A DNA stretch of 64,000 nucleotides from Sialis fuliginosa (taxonomy: Eukaryota > Arthropoda > Insecta > Megaloptera > Sialidae): the NCBI GenBank assembly GCA_961205875.1, contig OY540813.1:4559001-4623000 (forward strand). The letters run 5' to 3'. This document shows positions 9,801 to 22,315 of the stretch, piece by piece. The notes under the pieces are model-generated. The model made no database searches and was not told the DNA's origin. It worked only from the letters and a program-made list of their open reading frames with translations. Position numbers and translations under genes: made by a program. Position 1 is the first letter of the stretch; the number at the start of each line of letters is the position of its first letter.

Positions 9801-11514
9801 TTACGGAACGCACAGAAAAAGAACCGATTTTTATGAAATTTTTACTATTCGAAATTTTTTTTAAATTTGTATAATTTCGACGAAAATATACTATCTGAAT
9901 GGGTTTTGAGGGTTGCTGATTAAGGATATGTTGTCAAAATAAAGATTTTCCAGAAATACCATTTTTTTCTTATTATTTAATTTGAGATCCAGTCTTGAGT
10001 CTCGATCGCTAAGATCCTAGTTTCTACTGCCCTTAACGTATCTTTCGCTGCTATAATATTGAGTTAAAGATTCTTAATTCTTTTCCGGATGTCGTAACGT
10101 CGTGAAATATGGTTTAAAACATACACAATATAAACTTGATAATATAAAAAAATTGCATATAAATCCGTTCAGTAGTTCAGATTAGATCGATAGACGGACA
10201 TACAAATCGATTTAATTTTATAAAAAAAAAAATTTGTGTTTTTCAATTTTTTATATTGAGAGATGAATATTACAGTATAATCTTTTTCAAAATATTCTAT
10301 GACTTTATTGACGGTATATTCTGGAATAAAATTCGCAAGGCAAGCGTATTAAATTACAAACAAAAAGCTCAAAGGCGATTTATATTTTCTCACCAAGCTT
10401 TTCAACAAGAAAATGATCAATTGCATGGTAACAATCGACCCCCAAGTAATTTATACAAACAGTTTTAAAGCTCTCGACCGAATGAATTCTGACATTTTAT
10501 TAATAAAAAAAAAACTCGTGACAAATACGGTTTATTGAAAGGCACATTATTATACTTTTTTCTCTCGACCCAGTTTTGACAAATAAAAATAAGTGCAATT
10601 TTGTAATGGTACAAAAACATATATCATGGAAAAATACGTTTTTTTTCTTAAATTTAAACGATCAATACATTTGAAATTTGATGATTATAATTTTTGTATT
10701 ATTCTGAACTCCTGGGTACATTTGTTAATAATTTTTTTTGTATAATTATAAGAATATGTTAATTGTATATTGTAACGTATAAAAATGTTGGAGGAACATT
10801 TTTTTAGGGATTTCAACGTAGTTTTTATAACATTTAATTTTGATGAAAAATATGTATAAATTGAGGAAAAAAAATTTAAAAGAATACATTTTCCAGAAAA
10901 TTAATTTAAAAAAACTTAAGTAAACAGTTGAGGTAAATATTTCTCGAGAACTCGCGTACATAAATCAAGAATATTTAAATAAATAAGATAATATTACGAG
11001 AATTCTGAAATTAATATATTTTTATTCAACAAGGTAAAAGAGACTATATTAATATTTGCATTTATGTAAAAGGGTGATTTTACAAAGGAAAAAAAAGTAC
11101 TTTTAAAATGAACCTTCGTCAATATTGAGTTAGATTCTGACATAATGATATTCTATTTTAATAATAATATTATTATAGTATGTTGACTATTACAAGCTAG
11201 AATAACCAACACAACAACAAACGATAGAAAACAGTTTTATTTTGGTAAATAAACAATATACCGAGCAATTTCATTAATTCATATGTATAAATTTGTAGGC
11301 TCCGTTTGTACAATTTGGGCATTTTGAAACTATGTTTAATACACATATTACAGACAATAGAATTTATTCTGATAATTTCTGAAATTTTTGTTTGTTTCGA
11401 GTAAACTCTAAAACTACTGTACCGATCTTGACAGGACTTTCATTGTTAAAAAAATAATTAAGTTTGTATAAGGCTGTTGTTTAGGATTCAAATTTTAAAA
11501 GAACTATATAATCT
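9801..11514. other. Spacer with decayed retroelement-tail phrases
   Basis: 'aaatccgttcagtagttcag' with 'cgatagacggacatac' (10155-10205) and 'actctaaaactactgtaccg' (11405) look like old non-LTR element tails. The 70- and 71-codon frames at 10256 and 10746 are not protein-like. Confidence 0.45.
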
Positions 11515-11745
11515 CTATATATAAAATTCGTTTGTATGAGGCTTATAGACTCGGGAATTACTAAACCGATTTCAATGTGGTTTTCACCAATAGTTAGATA
11601 ATTTTTCTGTGCAGCTAATAATTTTTTATGAAAATCTAAGATTTAACATCAAATTGTCAAATTTCATCAATATCGGTTCAGCAGTTTCGCCGTGAAAAGA
11701 ACAAACAGACAGACACACACTTTCGCATTTGTAATTGTAATTGTT
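11515..11745 (+). repeat. Repeat fragment with SINE- or LINE-tail character
   Basis: 'tataaaattcgtttgtatga', 'ggcttatagactcgggaatt', 'actaaaccgatttcaatg', 'atcaatatcggttcagcag' and 'acaaacagacagacacac'. The left half is inverted at 51935-52085. Confidence 0.75.
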
Positions 11746-13439
11746 GTAATGAGTATTTAATGCTAAAGGGGCATTAAATTAGTTGAATTAAGTCAGATTA
11801 AATTTAGAATTATTTAAAGTCATATTTATATTTCCAACGACAATTAAAAGAATTTTAGAATATACATACATATGTAATTGTAAAAGTAATTGAGTTTTTA
11901 TACTATTTTTATAATGAAACTCTTAATTATACTCGGTAGTACGGTATCGGCCATATCGGATAAGAATCTAATTTCCTGGACACGGTTTAATTGGTATTTC
12001 TTATTTCTTACGGCCCACTAAAGTCTGTAAAGGCACGGTATTATTAAGACTATCTTTTGGGTTGTAATTGCCACCGTCTAAGTACTGACAAATAATGTAA
12101 GTTCAGTAATTTACATTAATTATATTTTCAATGGTCTTGGAAATGCTCAGGTATTTAATTGTATAATATATATAACAGAAATTTTAATTTTTGTATATAT
12201 ATAGTATGTACTATACTAAATATTCATATGAATCGGTTTTTTTATATGAACGGTTCAAAAATTGAGCTTTTAATTAATGAAATTGGGTGATGGAAGGTCT
12301 TCTTTCCTTGCTTAGAATGTGACTTTGTTTTATAAGATTGATGCATTGATTTCACTTTAGGATCATTTGATAGGTTTTTTAATCGAGGTTTTCAATTCAA
12401 TCGATGTATATTTTTTATGTATATTCGGGTATAACTCGAACAAATATGCACCGATTTGCATGTTTTTTTTGTTTGTTTGAAAGAGTATACTTCCGAGGTG
12501 GTCCTATATAAATTTCATTAAAATCTGACCATGGACTTCAAAAGGGAAAAATAAAAACGACTTAAAAAAAATTTCAGTGTTCAGGGTTTTTTGTAAGTCG
12601 ATTTTTAAGTTTTTTATTATATTTCTGACTTATTTAAAATAAATTAAATTTAACAATCCAAATATAATGTCCAATAAAAAAATTCTCCCTCCCATTTCCA
12701 AATTTTATACATGGCCATCTTTGCAAAAAAAAGTTTATCATCTCTGATTTAATTAAATAATCAAACTCGCATTTTTCGACATTCAAAAATGAATTAAATG
12801 GATTATTTCGATTTTGTATCTGAATAAAAATGCTCTTCAAATACCAATATCGACGTGTTATGTTTACTGAAATATCGGTAACGTATTTTCTACCTGTACA
12901 TCGCAATCGTTAACACACAAACTATTTTAAATCAATAGTTGTATGTGATGTTTGTACTGAAGAGTGATTGGAAACGCGTATTTTTATTTTTTTCAGTCAG
13001 GTATTGTATTTATACGCCCTGAATATCTTCTGGATTCAATTTAGCTCAGTTCTATCAAAACAAATACTCCAAACGTAACTCACATCCAGTAGAGATAAAA
13101 ATAGTTATATAAATATTAGTACCTTCTGTAAACGTTCAAAAAGGATTTTATTTTATAATGAAAATTAAATTGAAAATTTTATTTGATTTTATTAAGAACA
13201 AAAATCATTAGTCCTGTACCTTGGCTAAAATATACAGATTGGTCCTGTTTGGGATACAGATATTTTAGAAGCTGATTCCTTGGCTCATTGAGCTACAGGA
13301 TGTTTAAAAAAGATTATCTCATAACTTCAAAAGTAACGTAACTAGAGCAACCACAATGAGTCAGTTTCATAGGTAATTAACATATTTTTCAGTATTAGCA
13401 TTATTGCTGGTCGTGTTTCCACTCTGTAGATATATATAT
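11746..13439. other. A+T-rich spacer, no gene seen
   Basis: 12420-12550 ('gggtataactcgaacaaata', 'cgaggtggtcctatataa') has retroelement-like wording, but no copy elsewhere was found. The 90-codon minus frame at 12634 resembles chance sequence. Confidence 0.45.
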
Positions 13440-13790
13440 ACACTAGCTGTACCCGTGGCTTCGCTCGCGTGGACTACGGAATTATTGTTTTGGATTTTTA
13501 AATTATTTTAGATCTTTTGATTCTACATTATTTTTTCATACATTTAACGGTTTATACAGCGTATTGTAAATGGTAATTTTTTTCCCGATTTGATTTACTA
13601 TTATCGTCACTTTATTCCTTATGTTACCTAACGTTACAAAATATGTACTAAAACATGGACAAAGAACATAATATCTATCAATTAAAAAAAACACGTAAAT
13701 CGGATAACTGGTCTCGAGTTATAAGCACATTAACGGTCAGACAGACAGAGAGATGTTGCGTTTTATAATATATATGTAAGGATTAAATTG
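13440..13790 (+). repeat. Family D, internally deleted copy
   Basis: 'actagctgtacccgtggctt' and 'cgctcgcgtggactacgg' at the start, then 'ttatacagcgtattg', 'gatttactattatcgtcac', 'cacgtaaatcggataactgg' and 'agacagagagatgttg'. It has the same two ends as 47333-48240 but lacks the middle. Confidence 0.85.
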
Positions 13791-14386
13791 AAAATTTCCG
13801 TATTTTCCGTAAATATTTCCAAAATGGCTGCTTTTAATTTAAAAATAATTATGACAAAACTTGTGGATCGAATTTTTTTCCAAATATTTTTTTTTTTCGA
13901 AAATCTGCATTTTATATTTTGAATTCATATCCACACTACCCATGGAGCTCTTGGCTTATAGTTTTTATTTAATATATTAAAAAGTATACATTTTGTTAAT
14001 TTATGCGAAATAAACAATATAAAAAAAGGTATATTTTATATCGTTCACATTTCAATAAAGATAAATTCATAGATAGAGACAATTTGTCACAGGATGGGTA
14101 CACCTTTGATGGGCAATTTCTTGAAAGGTTTACTCATCTGTTCAACAAATGTTTAGTTTTCATTCTGCGGAAGCTTTTATAATAAATTGAAGTAGTTACA
14201 TCCATTCAACCAAACACTTCTTTCAATTCGACGTATTTATAAGTTTAATTTAGTGTAAGCTCTTTACTTGACAGTTATTTATAGTAAAAGGATATTATTG
14301 TTATTAAATTTGTCATAGGTGAAAGATCACATTGTTATCCGTCTGTCTGTCTGATCATCAAGGCCTTTTTTCTTAGAAACGATACA
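13791..14386. other. A+T-rich spacer
   Basis: No frame or repeat family found, apart from a short 'gtctgtctgtctgatc' at 14341. Confidence 0.55.
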
Positions 14387-14515
14387 GGGTGTCCACTTTC
14401 TGGAAAGTCAGGGAAGCCTAAAGAGGTCAGGGAATTTATTTAAAATTCTGAAAAGTCAAGGAATTTATTAATTTTTCAGTCAGGGAAAAAAGTGTATAAA
14501 TTTATCTCTGCACAT
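14387..14515. mobile_element. Family M element, partial copy
   Basis: Starts ACAGGGTGTCCACTTTCTGG and continues with 'aaagtcagggaa' and 'gtcagggaaaaaagtg' motifs, the inverse of the right half of 60738-60950. The other end is lost at the C run starting at 14521. Confidence 0.75.
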
Positions 14516-14544
14516 TCTAGCCCCCCCCCCCCCCCCCCCATAAC

Positions 14545-14670
14545 GGAAAAAAGAAAATTTCATACAGAACGGGTCTATTGTGTACGTAACTAACTATTGC
14601 CAATAATTAAGTTTTATATAACGATACGAAACCTTCAGGGCGCAAGTCCTACTCGCACTTGTCTCTCCTT
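14545..14670 (+). repeat. Family E repeat, 3' end fragment
   Basis: Only the end of the family is present: 'gtacgtaactaactattgcc', a 'gatacgaaaccttcagggcg' block and 'cctactcgcacttg'. It follows a C run at 14521-14539 that joins it to a family M fragment. Confidence 0.78.
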
Positions 14671-15151
14671 TTTTGTATATGAATATGAAAATCTGAATTT
14701 AGTTTTAGATACTTGATTGATGCAAGAAATAACCGATCCAAAATGGCGACCATAGTTCCAATTCTATCTATCATCTGAAAAAAAATGCTTATATACAAGT
14801 ACATGCATATATACAAACTGGCAAAAAATGTACATTTGAAACACATAATATCCAGTATCTATATACATGAATTTTTACTGCAATATAACTTCCTTTATTA
14901 CAGCCATATACATATTATTTACCAGAATTGCACATTGTTCTCTCGATACTGTGCATTTTGAGGTAATTTTTAAAGAAACATTCTCCCCGTGTATATATCG
15001 TCAATCATGTTTATAACTTAAACCATCGTTGAAACCCCTCAAAGATGTTGCGATTTTTTTTATCCAATGTTTTATAAATTTTTAAAAATGTGATTTTTCT
15101 GTCTTTTGATTTTTATTTAGTGATTAAGTAATAGAAAAAGGGTAAGAATAT

Positions 15152-15212
15152 AAAAGATGATTGGTCAAGGAATTGTTGAGACTACCTTGTCTTTATATAC
15201 CTTGCATATTAT
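15152..15212 (+). repeat. Promoter-like repeat cassette J, right half
   Basis: 'gatgattggtcaaggaattg', 'ttgagactaccttg' and 'tctttatataccttgc' are present. The CRE and E2F-like part is missing. Confidence 0.75.
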
Positions 15213-15251
15213 TATACAATATATGTATATGACACAAACGAAGTGTGTATA

Positions 15252-15335
15252 AATCTTGGTTTCTGGGTGTAAACAGCGTCAATTTGGTTGTTTTATGCAG
15301 CTTGTACCCAGAAGCCAAGATCGCGGAAGCTTTAA
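15252..15335 (+). repeat. Family O fragment with shortened loop
   Basis: 'aaatcttggtttctgggtgt' and 'cttgtacccagaagccaag' are the outer parts of the foldback at 8597-8787, with the middle deleted, and are followed by 'atcgcggaagcttta' as in the 8570 flank. Confidence 0.75.
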
Positions 15336-15634
15336 AGCTTGTATAACAATATAATAATTATTAATTCCTCATTACATGAATCGAAAAGTATATTATTATA
15401 AAATATATTTTTTATCACGATATAACCCAAAACAAAAACTATTTATGCCTTAGAATTATCGACAACGAATCCCAAAAACGTTTCAAAGCTTCTCGAGTTT
15501 GTTCTGTCTTCCGATATAATTAATTAGTTATGATTATTCAAACGCTTATTTTACAAAAACAGGAAGTGGGTCGCGGCATGTATTCGTAAACGTAGAAATA
15601 ATTAATCAGGACCCCATTACTGCCATCATCCACA

Positions 15635-16010
15635 GCAGCGGTTCATAAACTCTGTACCGCGGCATCCTTTAACAACATAAATTATTTTAACGGGATCTGA
15701 ACTAGGAAATTGGTTTAACTATTTTTGAAATGCTTTCATACATAATTTTCATTTAAACATTTTGAATAGATTTATATGAAAATTCAATTAAACTATACAA
15801 TTTCTATTGTAATTAAAACAGTATGCAGTGATTGCGATATTAATAATTGATTTTCTTCAATTTCTATTCAATGAAAATGATATAAAGATTAAAACAGTGG
15901 CGTGCTTTGAATTTTAATTTTATATAATCTCAAAACTTATTGAACTATAGCACATTTTTTGACACATGAAAAATGTGCTGGACATCATGAAAAAAGTAGG
16001 CTCAACCCCT
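15635..16010. mobile_element. Fragments with hAT-like ends
   Basis: CAGCGGTTCATAAACTCTG at about 15635 and CAGTGGCGTGCTTTGAA at about 15896 both look like left ends of hAT-type elements, but no matching right ends or duplications were found. These are probably truncated remnants. Confidence 0.4.
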
Positions 16011-16250
16011 ACACCCAGTAGTAAATATTTGAAAAAGCCAATATTTATATCTCCAGTATTGCTTCGATTATATCAAATATGTTTTGAAATCCAATAAAAT
16101 CAAAATATTATATCTCTTATGATTTTTGGTTTGGTTGAATGCAACTGTCACATATATAGATATAGATTATTACTACAGTGATAAGGTAAGAAATAGATTC
16201 CAGTGCATCAAATTGCTCCTACCACTCTTCAATTTAAAAACGTTTTAGTC

Positions 16251-16264
16251 GTTTCCATGGTTAC
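16251..16264 (-). promoter_or_regulatory. Candidate RFX X-box
   Basis: On the minus strand the site reads GTAACCATGGAAAC, which fits the X-box pattern GTHNYY AT RRNAAC. A CCAATCAG box lies about 80 bp away at 16334. The surrounding 16190-16375 is not part of a repeat family I could define. Function is unproven. Confidence 0.3.
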
Positions 16265-16375
16265 CACCATGTCATGCGAATCATATGTTTTTTAGGACAG
16301 AGAGTTATGACCTGTCAGTTTACGCCGTCATCCAATCAGAGAGGTTGTTAGATAAAGAGGTTACGGTACGTTGCC

Positions 16376-16875
16376 TTAAGAATTACCTGTCTTGGACACT
16401 TTAAGACCAAAGTATACTGTTTTTTAGGATTGATGGGCTTCTTTTTTGTAATTTTCATGAAATCATGTTACTAATAAAACAAGTGCCTCTTTATTAAATT
16501 ATTTAAAAATGTTTGTTTTTTAAATTATAGTCTTTTATTTTGTTTATGTTTTTTTTTTATCCAGTAATGGACAAAGTAAAACCAGTCATGGGCACCCAGT
16601 GATGGACACTTGCTAAACGATATGTCCTACGAAATAAAATTAATAAAATAAAGAATCGTAAAATTTTAAACAATATAAAGCAGATGCAGATGCAAATGTT
16701 GGCACTCATTGGCCGATTGTTATTAAATTAAGCTATTTTACAGTTAAGTGTCTATATATTATGATTCAGTAATAGCAGTAGTCAAATATCAACAAATATT
16801 TCTAGTTTAATACATTTAATTAAGCAAGAGTGTCCAACATTGGGGTATTATCAAATACTGGTACCGGTACCTTAT
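16376..16875 (-). mobile_element. Family C element, copy 3, inverted
   Basis: Reverse orientation: 'acctgtcttggacactttaa' at the left, 'actaataaaacaagtgcctc', 'cagtgatggacacttgct' and 'tactggtaccggtacctta' at the right. Landmarks appear in reverse order compared with 1042-1765. No coding capacity. Confidence 0.87.
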
Positions 16876-17337
16876 CTTTATTAAACTTCGAATAAGTTAA
16901 ATGCTGGGAGGGGGGGGGGTAGAGGGTAAATATTGTATTAAGCAAGTAAAGTACTGTAATACATATGTATGTCTAATTTTTTCCAACTAAAAATTACAAT
17001 TCTAAATGAAACAATAAGGTATAATAAAGTACACCGTTTTTCACACCAACCCCGGACAATAAATAATATCGTTTTACGTTAATTACAATGCCACCACAGT
17101 TTTAAGACCGTATACCAGCTAAATCACGCGGAATATAATTAAACATTCGCATTTGTGCAGAAGCTATATGCGGGCTTGCACCCATCAGATTCACGTGTAC
17201 AAATCATTTTTACTCGCAATGGGATGGGGGGGGGGCTCAACGGGCCGTAAGAGGAAGGGATGATGATGCGTATAATATTTTACACTGATTTTAAATGTTT
17301 TTATTTGTATGTATATGATGGTAGTAATTATTTATTT

Positions 17338-17705
17338 TGCTTCCTCGCAATATCGAAGATACGAGAAGCTATGTGATCGTTTCAGATTGGGACAAAAAAA
17401 ATGTTCAAAATTTTAAATTAATCTTTCCGTTTCACGTCAAGACAAACACTTTTCGTTCCGTGTCTGTCTGTCTGTCCGTCCGTCCGTATGTGTGTGTGTG
17501 TGTGTCCGTCTAATCAGATGCGTTTTAAGAAAACTAATATATTTTAGTAAAATTATATAAAAATTAAATGGTTAACCAATTTCAGGCAATTTATCTAAAC
17601 ATTATCGGTTTTTATTCAAATTATTCAATAATTAACTACTTTTGGTGAATTTAGCACGAGGAAGCACTGTGCATTTACTTGGCAGATGTTTTTTAATAAA
17701 TAATA
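17338..17705 (-). repeat. Composite A + B repeat, inverted
   Basis: Family A in reverse (17338-17480, 'cttcctcgcaatatcgaaga', 'caagacaaacacttttcgtt') runs through a simple-repeat tract into family B (17515-17700, 'aaattatataaaaattaaat', 'gcacgaggaagcactgtgca', 'tttacttggcagatg'). The same pairing in the opposite sense at 36640-37007 suggests A and B are parts of one element. Confidence 0.8.
17459..17510. repeat. TGTC, CGTC and TG simple repeats
   Basis: Successive TGTC, CGTC and TG runs join the family A and family B parts of the composite repeat at 17338-17705. The opposite-sense copy has no such expansion. Confidence 0.9.
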
Positions 17706-17717
17706 AATTATTAGCCT

Positions 17718-17765
17718 TACATGGATCTTGACTTCTGGGTATAAGTCACGCCTATCTTGACTTTT
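17718..17765 (+). repeat. Family O outer-arm fragment
   Basis: 'atggatcttgacttctgggt' plus 'ataagtcacgcc' matches the first 35-40 bases of the foldback at 8597. Nothing of the second arm remains. Confidence 0.5.
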
Positions 17766-18596
17766 TTGACTTCACAATGTTTAAAATATTTATTTTGAGT
17801 TTGGTTCCATCAGGTTACATCTTAAATCAAATAAAATTGCAATAAGTTTGCATATTTAATACATAAAAATACAAAAATATAATCTACAATCGATTCTAAC
17901 CTAACTTGAGCTATGTTAATTTGTAAGTATTAAAACTCAAATTTTAATTTTTTATTTTTCATACAATATTCAGTAGAGAGTTTCATTTATACATTTAAAA
18001 AAAGTTAAAGGGGCGTACATTTTACAGCCAAGCCATGTTATTTTTTATTGCTTATTTAAAAACAGACTAAAAACCAGTGATTCATGGTACGTAATTATAA
18101 GTATATTTTATAAAACAGTTCTTATAAAAAACAGCAACCAGAGAAATCATTATGAAACTTGCTACGAGCTATAATTTGTTCAATCCCGCAAATATTATTC
18201 ACAAATCTTAACGGTAAAAAGTTCTAGACATATATTTATTATGCCAGCAGCACAAGGGGGATTTACTCATTTAGAAATGATTAGTGTTAAGCGCCATGCA
18301 TAATTTCCAAGCCCGCATTGAGAGATCCATATAATGCACACTATTGTAATTGCTGTGTCTATAATATTAACCTTAATCTCGTGAGATGAATGAAACCACA
18401 TTAAAACAAACACGAGGAATTGCTTGAGGTCCTCTCGTATGAGATGGAATTAGAACAATTATAATAGTACGTTTATCTAAACTTAGTTTAAGTTTTACTA
18501 TTTTTGTTTGGAAACTAATAGTTTTAAATGTGGCTTGGTTTTAAACAAACAAGTCAATTAAAATATAATTATAGATACAACATACAAGTTCTAGAC

Positions 18597-19029
18597 CAGC
18601 GGTTCTTAATCTAGGGTCCGCGGACCCCCGGGGTTCCTCGGAACATTTCTATTTATCAATGATTAACTATCTAACGACCTTCTTTGTTTTTCTGTCAGGG
18701 AGGCAGGGGTTATTTTAGTGTAGTTGTAGCTTTTTTCTTCAGTTGTATTAATCTAACTTGTGTAGTGCAAAAAATTGAAAAAATGGATAATAAATAAATT
18801 AAATAATAAAATGTAGAGGAAAAAAAGTCATTGCAGATGTAAAAGCAAAAAGTATAAGAAATGTAATACAAAAAACAAAGGTCATTGCAGTTGAAAAGTA
18901 AAAATTGTAAGTATGGAGCAAAAAATGAGGTTCTAAACTTTTCTTAAAATAACCCTTGCAGGGAGGAGGTCCTTGAAAAATAATTGTTCAAAAGGGGGTT
19001 CCTAGACTACATAAGTTTAAGAACCGCTG
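18597..19029. mobile_element. hAT-like element with CAGCGGTTCTTAA ends
   Basis: The left end CAGCGGTTCTTAATCTAGG and the inverse of the right end, CAGCGGTTCTTAAACTTATG, match, and each is followed by a 'tctagg' motif inward. Flanks TTCTAGAC and TTCTTTGT share only 4 of 8 bases, so the target duplication is uncertain. The 'gggtccgcggacccccgg' near the left end is a short hairpin. No transposase. Confidence 0.78.
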
Positions 19030-19084
19030 TTCTTTGTATATAAAATTATTATAACTTCGTTAATTATGAACTAGATTGGATTCT

Positions 19085-19325
19085 GCTTTTCATCGTTAAT
19101 ATGTATAAAGCTCAACGTCTCTCTGTCCGTTAGTGCGCTTATAACTCGAGAACCACTTATCCGATTTACGTGTTTTTTTTTAATTCGTAGATATGTTCTC
19201 TGGTCAGGTTATAGGATATATTTTGTTACGTTAGGTAACATAAGGAATAAACAGTGATGATAAAAGTAAATCAAGTCGGAAAAATTTTTACTGCTCTTTT
19301 GCAATACGCTGTTTTAATCGTTAAA
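19085..19325 (-). repeat. Family D, partial inverted copy
   Basis: 'taaagctcaacgtctctctg', 'ccacttatccgatttacgtg', 'ttacgttaggtaacataagg' and 'tttgcaatacgctgttt' are the reverse of the family D right half. The CG-rich left end is missing. Confidence 0.83.
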
Positions 19326-19914
19326 TATTGAACAAAATAATGGAGTAAAGAATTGTGTAAATGGGGGATGGTGATCGTTTTAACCTCGTAAAATATGAAC
19401 GTTTTTCCAACTCGCTATAGCACGTGTTCTAATTAAGAAATTATAACGTTATAGATAGAAACATTTCAATTTTATTGAGGCACAAAACTGTAAATTTTTA
19501 TTTAATTTTTTTTTGTCTCGGTTACTTTTTAAATGTTATACATTATGTTTTGAAACATCCTGTATATCAGTGCAATGTGATTAAAATTATTGTACACTGA
19601 CTCCCAACATTCTGTGGTGATTTGGTTCAGAAACTCCATTAGTGTTAAAATTATTGTAAGCTAAAGTCAAAAATAAATCGTTCCCAGGTGTATCGGAAAG
19701 CTATCGGTTTCTGCAAGTTCTGTAAAATAAATGGTCTTATAGAAAATGGAATCGTTCCTGAGAAACTCAGATATAAGTAGGTATATACCGTCAGAAGTCT
19801 GCATTTGTTTATAAAATAATCCCGAAAGATTTTTTTTTTAAATTTAAATACTCATTTTCATAGCAGTTTTTATTTTTTTTATTTTTTTAAACGATGTATA
19901 AACGAAATATTTTT

Positions 19915-20366
19915 AGGGTTCTATACCTCAAAATTGTTGTCTGTAAAATCCTATTTTCTCAGGAACGGCTAGAGTTATCAAGTTGAAATCAATATCGAAT
20001 ACTAAGGCATACAGCCCCATAATCCTGTAAAAAATTCAAGTTTATAACTCAATGCAATAAAAAGATACGGCCTTTCAAAGCCTATTTTGACACTGACAAA
20101 CTGACTCACTGCTCATCAAAACGTATAGGATATTTCCCGTTGGCTTAGAATCTTGAAATTTGGCACGAAGGAAGGTCTTATAGCACAAGTAATGGAAAAA
20201 TCCGAAAATCATTATTTTCTTACATGACAAACTTAATTTTACAGTTTCTTTCATACAGCGTTTACGTAAGGACGCCTACACACAAAGATGCTAACAAGCT
20301 ATTGTCAATAATTATGTTTTATATAATGGTACGGAACTTTCAGGGCGCTAATCCTACTCGCACTCA
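19915..20366 (+). repeat. Family E repeat, copy at 19.9 kb
   Basis: Carries the family landmarks 'aggaacggctagag', 'atcttgaaatttggcacg', 'cttatagcacaagtaatgg', 'tttcatacagcgttt', 'ggtacggaactttcagggcg' and 'cctactcgcactc', in the same order as 35340-35825. No open frame. Confidence 0.88.
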
Positions 20367-21837
20367 TTTTCATTAAAAAAGTTGTAAATATTCATATATT
20401 ATATTTATCAAATTTTTAATGTTTGTGTATTTTATTTATGTAATCTATTGCCTATTCGTTTAAAAACAAATACGTACATATTTGAAGATTACTCAAAAAT
20501 CTATACTCATAATTAAATATAATTATCATAAAGTATACCTTAAAATGTTCTTTATGCTATTGATATTAGAAAGATAAACATCATTTTGTATTATATTGCA
20601 AAATGAAATTATTTCTGGAGATAATCATACAGTAAATTAGAATTTCAATAATGAAAATTCAGTAAAATGAATAATTAATATATTTTAAATCTTGAAGATC
20701 ACCGAGAATTTTCATTATACACATCAATGACAACGAAATTAAATTTTCACTTTCTGTTTTTGTATTTGTACTTTAAGACATTCTACTACATTTAATTTTT
20801 TTCTATTTAATTTATTATAAATGTATTTTTAAAACGCATTTATTTCAGATTTTTTTATTAGATAATAATACCTATATCGTAATACAGTTTTTTAAATTAT
20901 TAACGTTTAGCTTGCTTATTTAATTTAGTCTATTAGGTTTCTTATGCGACAAAACTAAAAACTAAACTAAAAACTCAATATTAAAGTATGCAATCCTCAT
21001 GGAAAATACGACATTTTAAATCGTATAGATTTATGAATTATTAAATGAAAAAAAACTAGCCAAAAATTCAACTGAATAATTTTAGTTTATAATTAGGTAT
21101 GTTTTAAATAATTTCAAATATTATGTAAATTAATAAATCAGTTGTCACTTATATTTTTAACACTTTTAGAAGAATATCATACTTACAGACCCCCCTCCTA
21201 AACTGCAAAAAGTAGTAATTAGTCAAAATAAATTTAAATATAATCTTAATCCAAATTATTTTATCGTTTTTAAATATTGAATTTTTAGCCAGAGTTTTCA
21301 ATTGTTTGTTTTCTGTGATATGTAAAAAGCTCACATAAATCTTAATATTTTTAATCATTAAAAGACACAAGAGTTTTGTATATTTTACAAAAAAATATAC
21401 AATTTAAAAGACTTTACGAAATCGCCATTATCTTGACAACAAAGATAAGATTTCGTGTTTAAACATTTTTACTATAACTTTATGTTTGTGTTCTAGCCGC
21501 TAGTTATTATAATGATTTCCGCTTTTATTGAGATATTTACTCATAACCCATTAAATGAAGTTCGTGGATGGTTACGGTATCACAAAAGGATAACATTATG
21601 TAGGTATAGAATACAGGGCAAGAGGCAAAATACAGTCAGTGGCGGCACGGTATTATTTTGTTTGGGTATTCATATTATTTTTTTATTAAGTCGTTGGCTT
21701 TTTAAATATTAATTAAACAATCAAAATATTTCTAAAAAAATAGGCCGTATTCAATGCTCTCTAAATATTGTAAAAATTACCATACATTAATAAATGAAAA
21801 ACAATTTTAAAGATCTAAGTCTCTTAAAATAATTGGG
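20367..21837. other. A+T-rich spacer with weak family P trace
   Basis: 21158-21200 resembles family P ('atcatacttacagaccc'). 21480-21665 is GC-richer and unique. The small frames at 21149 and 21512 are not convincing. Confidence 0.45.
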
Positions 21838-22305
21838 TTTTGTTTACGTGGACTTATGACCTGCAAAACATTTATACTTATCTAAATAAATTATTTCATC
21901 GTCATAAGTACTTAGTGTAGATATAATTTGCCCTTTAAAGCATCCAATTTGGTCGTATAGTTTAGAAAATATATTGAAATATACATACGGGAACATATTA
22001 TTCACGCGATGGAAACCGTGTCGCGGCGTACGGAAAGGAAGGTGCGTATCGTGTAGCCGCGGGGCAGAGGGAATGATCACAGACCGGTATTCTTTTAATT
22101 GTCAATTATTTTTTTTTTAATAGAACAAAAATTATTTTTACTTTTTGTTCTGAATCGTTTTTGTTAAGTAGGTAATTTAAGTGTTGTTTGGTTTTTATTA
22201 CAACAATAATAATCGTGTTTGTATTTAATTCAACTATATTTCTTTTAAATCCTAAACAATTATTCCATAGTCCACGCGAGCGAAGCCGCGCAGGCCCAGC
22301 TAGTT
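21838..22305 (-). repeat. Family D, partial inverted copy with left end
   Basis: 'ccacgcgagcgaagccgcg' and 'caggcccagctagtt' at 22271-22304 are the family start in reverse. Matches continue through 'gtaggtaatttaagtg', 'tcgcggcgtacgg'-type and 'cttatgacctgcaaaacatt' blocks to about 21838. The 72- and 78-codon minus frames here are incidental. Confidence 0.82.
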
Positions 22306-22315
22306 TATCTATTAA

